A DNA stretch of 64,000 nucleotides. Source: Cristatella mucedo. Lineage: Eukaryota > Bryozoa > Phylactolaemata > Cristatellidae. The position numbers and the translations under genes are program-made. Positions within the stretch are counted from its first letter, which is position 1. Every line of letters begins with the position of its first letter. Below are positions 23,554-35,500 of the stretch, in pieces. The notes below the pieces were generated by a model that saw only the letters and a program-made list of their open reading frames with translations, was not told the origin of the DNA and ran no database searches. The stretch lies in the NCBI GenBank assembly GCA_009760855.2, contig WPIO01000006.1, positions 10,279,501 to 10,343,500 on the forward strand. Direction: 5' to 3'.

Positions 23554-26500
23554 CTACAACGACGTCATTAAGGGCAAGCAACACGGAAACGCAGGGTGCA
23601 GAAACAAGGCGATGGCCGAACTCTCGCTCTCCAAAGATACTGCAAACCGCTTAAGCACGTGTATGAGCATACAACAACTATACAGCCAACTCGGTCACTA
23701 CTACAGCGGCTCAAAGGTGAGGATAGTTTGGCAGCCCGTCATACCTCTTTCGAATTCCCTCCTTTCAGCAGCAACCTTGAATGCCTACAGGTAAGCAGCA
23801 TAACAGACAGAGCTGGAGGCATCTAGCAAATGTCACCAAAAGTAGCAAACTAACAAACGATACGTTCACTTAGCTGTACCACTTACATTCTCCATAAGTC
23901 TATACTGGCAATAGGGTTTCGATGCTGAGTAGCCTGCTGGCAGAACCAGCGTGCCTGGCCAAGATCGTCTTTCTTTACAGCATGCATACAGCCCCTGCAA
24001 ATTCAAACCCAAAGCTAAAGTACAGCAACTTCAACGATGTACAGCCACATTGACTTATCTGGGTGTGCAGTGCCACCACATCATATGGACATGTTCTCAG
24101 AAGAAGCAACAAGATTCCATACCTTTTGATTAAACCAACATTTTGGGGCATCAGCCGCAAACACCTTTCAAGAAAAACACCAGCATCCTCGCTCAGCTTT
24201 ACACATACATAATCAATTACACCATTATGAAAGGTATAATCCGTCCAATAAAGCTTTGCAGTTGCAGATGGAAACGGCACCCGAGCCTCAGGTGGCATGG
24301 AAACTAGACACCGACGTAATGCTGTCCAGAACTCCATCATTCGATTGTCATGATATGACCTCAGCAGGAAAGCCAGATAGCTACAGCAGTAAGCAATACA
24401 AGCTAGGCTTTAACAACGTTGCTCGAGTTAACTTAGCTGCCAGTCATAAGCCCACTGAAACGATGTCACACGTACCGTTTCCAGAGAGTAAGAAGGCACT
24501 TCGGATTCGTCAACTGGTACGTTGCCGTCTCATATGCTTCCTTTGCTTGGTCTCGATCTTTAAGCTCCAGCAGTAAACTATTTGCAATACGGATGAAGAA
24601 CCAACGGATGCAGTAGCACGTACGAAAACAATGCATCAGAACCTAACCATGTTTCCAGTTACCAGCAACCAAATATGAGAAAAACCAAGGACAAAAATGA
24701 GCTGAGGAGATTAGGCAGTGTAAACGTAGAGATCACTAAATGGTCAGCATGATTTGGGCGAATAGGATAGTCTACATTTCTGGAAAGACACACAATCACA
24801 ATGAATACATGGTGAGGAGAGAAGAACGAGCAGTAGAACAATTTACTGGGACGGCACCGCAACTAGCCAGCAAGACCAGTGACATTGGGAACAGTATGTC
24901 ATCGTGAGACAACTAAGTTCCATGGACAACTGACTTGGCAAGCCGAGCGAAGTCAGAAGCACCACGAAAATCCCTCAACATGAACCAATTACATTTCGTA
25001 ATATAAAATGTAAACAGGATGCCAATACAATATGCTAGAATAAAACAAGTACAAATGATTGATTTTTAGTTACAATATACACGGACTACCTATTGAGAAT
25101 AACAATAATTTAAAGCAGGCTGGCTAACTTTGGTGTGACAGAAGAGTCAATAAATAGTTCCCTGTGTCAAATTATCTACTAAAAGCACCTAACAAATGCT
25201 TAAAAACAGTCAGTAGCAAGGATCGAAAGTGCGTCCTTACTAATAATGATAATGATAGATTACTCTCCTAGCAGCTGAAGGCAAAGTCTCCAGGATTTGA
25301 GGCTGGCACAGCTTACCGACCCGACTCAGAGAAGCAGTCATGCGAGCAAATACTGTAACCGGTCAATTAGCCAGGTGGATCCTGGGATGGCAACAATATA
25401 AACCCAAACTACTGTGCGGTAGGTGACTGACAGGCTCCATAAGGTTCACTTCATCATCATTCGTAAAAAGATGCGTACACTGAATGGAATGGCATACCAC
25501 AATTCTGAGTGCACTTCATAATAATAAGGCAAGGCTAGACTATGCAGTCTTTTTCGTTGACACCTGATAGTGCATGCCAAGGGTTCACCAAGCCGTCATT
25601 GAGCAGGCCATATGGAAATTCATCAAAACGAACCTGCTCATTGAGAGCTGGGGTCTCGAGTGAGCAGCACGAACTTACAAGTTTGACAAACGGCTACATA
25701 AGTACACTTAGTTTTGCGGGGAGCATCTGGAGGACACAATTACACGATGTTCAGCAAAGCACACGACTTTGTAAGTGCTTCAAGACGGCCTTGGCAGAGG
25801 TAGGCCACCGGTCGTTATTGAGAACTATTCAATACAATGAACACCGGTACGAGGTTGCCCAAAAAACCGCTATAGGCCCACCATTGGACATTCCATGAAA
25901 ACTGCAAAAAAATCAATGCCAAGGCAGTGGCAGACACAATTTTTTCAAGTTTCGGCACATGTACACAGACTGTCCTGCATCGATTTACAATTGACAGCCA
26001 GATAGCTGCCAGTTTCAGTGAACCTCACCAATAATTCAGCCACAAATCCAGTTTCTGGTCAGGTCCATCACAATGCGAAGGCACAGGTACCTGTGCGTCT
26101 AAAGGCACAGGGTCTCCAATCAGCCTCCTTGAAGAAAAGTCAAGAAGTTAACACGACAGTCTGCCGGCAGCTGTGCAAGCAGTTCACGGATAAAAAAAAG
26201 CACAAGTGCAGTCTAGTCACCTGTATAACGTGACAGAATCAAGCACAGAAACAGAAGACTGGCCAGATATAGGAAAGTTGGCTCGAGCGCCGCGATCAAG
26301 GTAGGCAATGGCATCAGTCACTTGCTGTGCAGGCAAAGTCCGCCCAGCAGCCTCTAGGGCCTGCAACGCGGCAGCACCGTACAGTTTTCCAGACGTCGGG
26401 TTTAAAGCAATGGCCTCTTCAATAACCTGTAGAGAGCAAAAGAAAAAATACAATACATACAGAAGAACCCAGTGTGTGCAAGCATCTGGTTGCACAGTTA

Positions 26501-29500
26501 CAATCCGAGCATGCTGAGGCATAATAACTAAGCATACCTTTAGTGCCATTGCAGAATTCCCGGTACTGCCACGTATGCAAGCCAGCTCCAACCACAGATC
26601 CACACAGCTCGGACAGCTAGCTAACCACTGCTTGAGCACTTCTTCAGCTTGAGATGACCTGAACATTAGTAGGGGTTTGCTGAGAGCATGTTCATGTGCA
26701 AACAGATGTCTGCTGCTGCATCGCATGAAAGCAGACACCTTACTTGTTGTAAGTGATCATCAGTCCTATGTAAGCTTTCTTCAGGCAAAGCTCGCATTCT
26801 TTTGCTGCCTTGCATTCGGCAATAGCTCGTCGAAGGTGCTTACACAACTGATCATAATGAACACCAGCTGAAGAGCTGGCATCCGATGAGTGCCAAGGGA
26901 ACGAAAGTGGCTGCTTGCAAACCAGACGCCCAGGGTTATCATCGCCTTCCTCGAATAGAACAGCTGATGGCAAGCGATGAAAAGCCATAACATATATGAA
27001 GATGGACCAAAGAAAACCCATGTCGTTAGGAGTTACCCCAAGCCGTATACTCTCGTTGCTGGGATGTTGTAGGAAGCTCTAGAAAAAACAAGTAATGCCA
27101 TATCAGCCTTGAAAGAGGCATATGAGCAACTGTGAGAAGATAGCCGAATGGCATGGAACAAAGGAGCTGGGGTACACTGTGAGTTATGAGAAATCGAGAT
27201 GAGCACACTACCTTCAGTCGGCGTGTTGCATCTCTCAGGTGGCCACTCTGAATATACAGCGCCACAATATAAACAAGGACCTCAACTATGCGGTGAGAAT
27301 TGAGGCTGACGTCCTGATCGATGCAGTTGCCTGCTTGCTGCTGTATCATGCCAGTTAAGAAAGATAGAAGGCTGTCGACGGCGGTGCTCTTCCCGGCGAT
27401 AGAATCCAACGAGACCAGATACTAAAATACAATACAATACAGACAGAAGTAAATGGAGGGCACTTGCACTAGCTATGATATCTTTCGAAAGCAACAACAT
27501 AATAGACTAAGAGGAAAGAAAAAAATCAAATTAGGAGTCGTGAAAAGGTAAAGCCAGAACGACGGCTATTGGAGGACTCGATGTGCAAAAATTTAGTAGG
27601 GCAGACCAGGCTAGTCCAATTTAGGACTTGCGGCAGAGCAGGCAACTCGATAGCCATATTTACAGTGCAGTGCTTGACAGAAAGAGGAAGTCTGTGTCTT
27701 GCCAACCTTGGTTGCTGAACATACGACCTCCCATATAAAAGACTAATGCGAAATTTCGACAGAGAACATACAGAAGTTCTGCATAAAATAGCACGTTCAA
27801 AGTTCGTCACTGGCAGGGATCAGTGATCACTGCCCCGGAGAAAAGAATTACAATACACTTTCAAGAGAAAATTCATAAAATTAGTCAGGTAGAGACAAAC
27901 ATCGAGATGCTAGGCATTCGAATTCCAGCTTAGACCACTTACAGAAGCCTGTGTGCATTCAGAACGAACACTTGATTCGAAATCTGCTAAAAACAAGGTA
28001 TTAAGGCTTATACAAACTCTTACACTTAATCACGCTCTGTGTGTGTGCGTGTGATGAACGATGGCACAATAAGAGAATCTTGGGTACCGGTTGTGGCCGT
28101 GGGGGATTAGACATCGACGTTGTGGTATAGTTCCCAAGATCGGATAAACAGATCGGATAACCCTCCTGTCAATAGACTCGGACTTGGGACCTCAATAATC
28201 ACAATCCCTGATTCCCAAGAATTCCAGGTACGACTCACAATGAATTAAGGCTCAAGAGTGGCAATAACAAAGATGAGCAGAGCGATACAAGTGATAGCAA
28301 AGAATATTGTGCCTAATTTAATACATACTGCAATACCATAGTTGCAAGGCAGCCCTACTAAATTGCAGTTTCTCTGAGGCAGACGATCCAATGACTGCAA
28401 GTTACTTTTTTATTTTCTTAATAGTATTCGTACCTGATTGCTGGCGATACTGTCTTTCAGGTATGGGCACTTGCAATCTCAGCCTACACAACATGCAAGT
28501 TAGGGGTACCAGAAAGAAGCTATTGCACTATCATATATGGACTGTGAACTTCAAGTGCTGGAGAATGGTTAATTTTTGTGCATATAAATGTAGGCTCAAC
28601 CTATGCATATTTTTGGGCAGAAAACTGCTTCTAAAATGTCAGATAACTACAATAGACAACACTAATTATACGATATGCAAAATGCCCATGGTTTAGGCTG
28701 GCCCAAGCCTACAGCAGAAGCCAATGTTTTAAATTTTGCCTTTGTGATCAGCTTCTATCTTTTGTTTTTATTTCCATCGAGTTTAGCTTATTGTTTCACA
28801 GCAGTACATTAAAAGTTGCACAATACCATACAGGACTCACTGCTAACAGAAAGAATAAAGAGGCCAGACAAAGGCTGCTTAAGTTAAGCAAAGCGGGATA
28901 TCATCATGTAGTGGCCGGTGAAAATAATTAGCAAGCACTGCTTACCTGCCAATGGGTCTCATATGACGGTGCCAAGCACAAAGCTTGCTGACATAAATTG
29001 ACATAATCTTGCCGATCAGTTGCCGAGTGCTTTCTAGAGCTAAACAGATGAAGATATGTTAGCCATAGCCTTTCACAGCCGTGGTTCTTCTCTAGACCTC
29101 GCGAGAGAATGTTCAGTGCATCATTAACTGCTTCCTCAGAGCCGCTCCTTCAATAGAAATAAACAAGTAAAGAAAAATGATTCAAAAGAAAGCAGAACTT
29201 AAAAAGGTTCAAGAATGTCTCAAAATTCGCAGCAGAGGCAGAAAATTGTATCCTTACCCGCCAAGGTCAGACAGCTTCTTGTAGGCAAGCTTAATCCACA
29301 AGTTTACATTTCCAGGGTCGTCAACAAGGCCTTGTTCCATGTCGGGAATCAGCTCAGTGCTCAGCATAAAGTAGCGGGTGTCACACATGCCAATAACATC
29401 GTCATCTACGGACGTGAGCTTCGAAATTGGTACCATCGGCAGCTCTGCAAATAAGACTGGCTCAAATACCAAATGCCATTAAAGATCGAGCCCGGTACAA

Positions 29501-32460
29501 GCAGTAAGCATGTAGGCTCCCAACCTTTGGCAGCATCTTCGATGGCGTCCGTTCCACCAAGATCCTCTTCACCTTTATTGGCAGCAGGAGCAACAGCACC
29601 TTTTGCCCCAGACTTGCTTAGATCACCACAAGGCAGGCCTGGTCTGGTTCTAGGATTTGATTGTATGCTGCATGGCATTCCTAGAATACATGAATAACAG
29701 TAGCAACCAAATAATCGTATTTCTTTAAACACGAAGTTGGGTTTAGGCAGCCACTGCTTATGTTCACCATAATTCAAATGCAAGTCGGACAGTTGCTAAA
29801 AATCGAGATAAAAACCTCAGTTAAGTCATTACAATGAGCATGGCTATTGCTTAATGGTGGTATAATGATACTAACAGCAATACTACTATTACGAAATTTG
29901 TATATCACCCAAATATAACTAAATCTCATTCTATGCCTCATACCTATACCATAGAGGAACCATGCTGACTTACTAGTGACAACATAGAAGATTTCAGCAC
30001 AAAGTGCATAAAGAACGATTCACACGGACGAAACAAATACTATGAGCAAGGTGACTGTTTTTTTTAGCTTCCTTTCAAATTTCATCAATTCAAGGAACAT
30101 CGCGATATAGCAACAGCAGGCACGGTATCCAAACGATTTAAGGTTGATTAAAGACACAGCTAAAGGACCCAAGTCAGAGGAGTGAGGGTTACATCACATG
30201 AGTAGTATTTCAGAAAAGAAAGTCGGAAAAAGGGACTGAAAAGGACGTTCCAAGTATGACAGGACCATGAAGTCCATACACTGCTTGGCGGGGAACAAAT
30301 GTAATGTGGCAGTTTCGACGTTCACAACAGACAGCCTAGCTGAAGATTATTGCACATAAACTGGTGTCTTATTGGACGGCAGGAAGACCTGCATACAGCA
30401 AGGTAAGTTACAACTAAATATGTATGTATCTCTGTCTGTAACCACAAAGCCACAAGAACTAACTGGGTATAACCATGAACTTGATTCAGCATATTCAAAG
30501 CCTAATCGGCTTTCGGCATGTATAAGGTAGTCAAAGAGACTCGACCTCATGCGGAAATGAGAAAGTGAAGCAGTGAGAAGCATGGAAGTAGCAGCTCAGG
30601 ACTGATGGAAGTAGGTGTACCACACTGGCAACAGGATAGTAGATACCGTTGCATCAGAACTGCCGAAGTTCGACGTTCTACGAGCTTCAGAGCAAAAGCT
30701 TATGTCAACAACATTCGTTGAGTGAAGGAATAGAACAGCTTATTGTTTGCTCACAGAGGACCTGGAGCACAAGGAGGCTGAAACTGGTGCACATAAGTTG
30801 AACCAAGTGCAATGCTAATAACATCCAGGCGAGATTGTAGGTGCAGGAGAGCCACATGGAGATCAATGGTATCAAGGGCTACTTCGAGATACAGAATGAC
30901 CAGCATACTTGTTCATAATGCTCTGTCACATTCCTGTAAAGCATAATGTTCTGTCACATTCCTGTGAAGGTCGTTATATTCTCACAGTAGTGCCGAATCG
31001 GGAACATTTTCGCTCCAAAATCTGATGCGAACTTACTTGCCAAGACTGATGTTTTCATGTGAGAGTTTAGCTAGTCTGCCACTACTCATTTGAGTGTCTT
31101 TGATAAGAACGGCTGAAGACAAACTGGGTAGAAATTGCATTAGTTCTCTGGTCAAGTGTAAAAGCCTTTTTAATGAGTGGTCAGCATTTGAAGGATGCAG
31201 GCTTTTCCTTATTCCACCACGACAAAGACGTGGAGTTTGTTATGATAAAAATGGTGTTAACAATCAGAGGTAAGCTAAATATGTTCAGTGACCCTGAGAA
31301 CCATAATAAGTAGTACAAGTCTAGTCTTTCACATGTTCGACAATAAAATTCCATACACTATCTGTGCATGTCACCCCTAACCATGTTATTCTTGTTGTTG
31401 ATCAAGCTTGATACCACTCACCATTCGACCGTGTTTCCTTTACAGGAAATGTAAAGCACCTAGAAAGAGATTGAGTTCTCTAAGGGCACTTTATCAAGTG
31501 TATTATTATTGACTTGGAGAAATGTCCCTAAACCGCCGGGCTGGTTTGGTCCAGGTGCTCGCCATGACCAAGGTCTGGTTGAGGTCGTGGGCTCGAGCTC
31601 CGAGGCATATGTGAAGCGCCTGAATAGAGATTAAGTTCTATTGGGGCGCTTTACAAATGAATGATATATTTACATAACTTGGTATATTTCCACGAGCACG
31701 AGGCATTCTATTAAAATTACCTACTTCAAAACTCAGCCATTACTTTAACACTTATCCCATCCAAGCATATTAATGCACAGAAATCTAGAAACGCCCAATT
31801 ATTATATTCCACGGCATATGGTGATTTAAGAGTTAAAGCCACAACTAATGAATGGCAGTGACAGGTATTTGGTGCCATCTCCCCTATAACTCAAGCTGTC
31901 AAGCGCTTTCTAATACAATTTGCAAGAATGCATACGAGTCTTCTGCCGGTTTTCACATGTGCAGCAAGAACTGAGCACAGATCACATGTGGGCGTGGGTC
32001 TTCGGGAGAGCGCACGCATACGTCCACGCACACACCCACCCTCCCAGAGCATTCTGGCATTACACACACGCCAGTGGTAAGGTGCTCGCCTTTTACACCA
32101 TGGTTTTAAGTTCAAGCCCCGAGGCGTATATTCAGCACTTGTTGGAGAGATTACCGATTCCCACAGAGCCCGGTTTCCTCACGTCGAACACATGCACACC
32201 AACACATTATTTGGGCACTGTTCTTGGATTTCGGATGCATAATTGTCAACAAGCTACTTTTAGGGCAACTATCCAGTTTTAACAGGTGCTTGCTTCTTCA
32301 ATTAACCAGAATGGCTACATTGCTGATTTTAATGTGACCTGTTTTCACTGTTACTAATCGTTTAGTCGGCATGTCAAGCTTCTGTCTTGTGGACCATCGA
32401 CAAAAACATTCTGGACTGTTTCCATAAAATCAAGGAGCTGAAAAGTTGCACGGGGCTTCC

Positions 32461-32505
<45 letters not shown>

Positions 32506-35500
32506 CTTCCGGTGCGTGCATGTAGGGCTAAAAGCTTTTCAGGTTTGCTACAATTAGTAAGCTCGACGACTGGAATAGTGAAGGCCATATAAAAAAGCTG
32601 AAGACAGAAAGGTACATATTTTAGCATGGCCGATACATGCAACAATTGGCATTTTTGTAACTGCCAAAAATATCTTGACAGGCTTGAAATCCAAAGAATA
32701 TGCAGAGCACTGCCAAAGAAAACTATCGAACTACTATTTACTTTATAACAATTCTTAGGTCTGCCTTACACGACCGACACAATACTTAGTGGACGGTACA
32801 GTTGCAATGATTCTCTGGCTACTTCTACACAACAGCTATTCATAAAAATAGAACAGAACAAAAATTGCCGAAGGAGACACCTATCAATTCGTGACCACAA
32901 CACTAGCTAGCACCCGAGAGGACGTAATAAAATATGCATCAGGACAACCTGCTGCTACAATAACCGATCAAGTATGCAACTACAAGTCTCCTTTAAATAC
33001 TAGATAGTTATGTCGGGTGCACATTTAACTGTGCTATAATTCATAAAGAATCAAATTACAAAGAGCTGCAGAACAACAATCTAGTCATACCAAGTTTCAG
33101 CTCTCGACGAATTTGAGTGACCAGCAGAATGCACATCTCTTCATTGCTCATTTTACCATCATGTTTCTTCATGAATGCTGTGACAAATGCCTCTGCAACA
33201 GCATACACGGACAGCTAGTTTAACAGAAACATACAAACGGACCAACTAGAGCAAGCAGCTATCTAAGCATACTACAGGCTCACCAATTTGTTTGTTGCGC
33301 TCAACCTCTGACATGCTGGCTGATGTCCCTGCTAGCAATGGACAGTAAAGCAGGAGGTCTTGCATTACCTGAGCAGGTGACATGCCACAATTGCTTACGT
33401 GCTGCCTGTAAGCAAATGCATATACAATGGTTGATGCCTGTGATTAAGCATTAACAAGAGCAACATTACAGCAAAAGACCGATTCTATACACCAGGACAC
33501 TTTCAAGGAGGCGCAAAAAGCTAGTAAAACAGCAATGGTGCACACTCACCATTTACATGATCCATCATTACATTTTCCCAGCAGGTCGTACGAACAGACG
33601 ATCCTCCGGGCATCAATAGTATTAGCACAGGAGTTGGACATCAGACTCTTATTTGACTTTGTGCGGTAGTATGGACTTAACCTAGCGACGCATATCCCAA
33701 GCACACTATATACAACGAGTCTACTACACAACAAGTACAGCGCTAACGGAGCATCCAAATAAGAATTTGTCCTGACCTGTATGACTTGAACTGCAAAAGA
33801 CTGCTTTCATAAACAAAGCCTGTATCAGTGGGTGCAAATTGCGATGCAACTGCCTTCGACGGCCTCAGGTCATTATCAATGCCATCTAATGACAGCTACA
33901 ATTTAATAACAGACAATAGTCAAGTAATGCCAGCTAAAATATGATAACAGACAATAGCCAAGTACCTAAGGCTCGCGACCATAAAAATAACGCCGACATA
34001 TGCAGCAAGCAGGAATGCACACGAATACAGCCCAAGCCCAATTCTCTTTTTTTTTCCAACTGTCTTTCAGCAGCACTAAGTCCCAAATATGCACAGGGAA
34101 AGCACAATACGATGGGGATAAGATGCCACTTTAAATAAAAAAATATTTCTTACTTTTGGTACGCGACCATTTATTTGTTGGTCACATCCATTCTGCAACG
34201 ACATGACAGCATCAGCAAGGTAAATCGGTGGCAGCTGTTCACAGTGAGCCACCTAAAATAAAGAAAAAAAGATGACATGCGAAGTTGCAGTAAGCAGCTG
34301 TGCTGAAAGGTTTGGCCACATGCAGGCATTAACAGCAGCAAATGGCAAACAACACATAAATGCAACTAAGCATCCCTACAAATATGCTGGCAAAACATTA
34401 TCTAAATTTCGGACGACAATAACGATTTACACCGACGGGACAGCTGATGGTGCTCCAAAAGGAGTTGTTGAAATATTTACGGCTTGAGAAACGCAACTCC
34501 ATTTCCAATAGTAAACTGCCCCACATGACAAGGACAGTGTGAGTTGTCACGTCCAGCAATATGTGGACTTGAGCAATATGGGCTTATGCCTACGAGAATG
34601 AGACCATCTAGCATGCAAATCCACCGACATCAGAGGTGTAACTTTGCTGTCACAAAATGACCAAACTAACGGCTCTGGATCTTCCACATATTGGATCTAC
34701 AAAACCTCAATTATATAAAGTACCCTATATATCCCAAAATGTGTTCACCTGTGCGATACGAACCTATACGAACAGCCGACTGCGGGACAAGCAAGGCCAA
34801 AGATAACCTTCCCAAAGATAATGAAGGTAAAATTAAAACCCTACTCCTAAGTCAAGACTAAGTCAAGAAAACCTAAGTTATCTGATGGGCCGATAAGGCA
34901 TTATCAGAAGCTGAAAGTCAAGAATAGATCAGAACATGCTCCCAATTTAACTACCTGTAATGGTGAACGTCTAATGAAACTGGCCAGCACACATGATGAA
35001 GTCACTCCTTACCATTGCTGGTTCTAACACCGGCATATGTGAATGCAAAGGGCAAAGCATTTGGTATTGAATGTGGTAGTGTGCTAATACATCTTAGTAT
35101 CGGCATAAAGAAAAAAGTGCCAGCTGACAGACACTTGCAAGATAGGGTAGGATGATGGTTGCAAAGGAGCACATAACTGAAAGCTCACACAAGGAGTTGT
35201 TTCACAAATAGGTTATATGCACACTCGGGCTTATAAGACAGCGCAGTAAAGTCAAACCACCAAAGGCAGATCAAAACACCAAGTCTTTCCCACTTAGATC
35301 TCAGCAAACACGGTTGTGAGTGGTGGTATGAAATCAGTTCCGTAGAGCCAGTCCAGGATTATCAGATAAAAGGAATAACAATATGGACTCGACAGGTCCA
35401 GTAGATAAGTCATAGGAACATATATACTAGCATGCATACATTTGCTCGAGCACACCCAAGCCAAAATTTCACCATTCGGTAATCAAGCCAACTTAAGAAT

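Noticed and set aside
25564-25647. 84-bp minus-strand segment that looks like a ZFC3H1 exon ([17 protein letters not shown])
   Set aside because: Its phases (1 to 1) fit neither neighbour, and exons 23, 24 and 25 join in phase without it. A rare alternative exon cannot be excluded.
25542-25898. 118-codon plus-strand ORF inside a ZFC3H1 intron
   Set aside because: No motif, no start or splice context, and no repeat relationship; probably chance.
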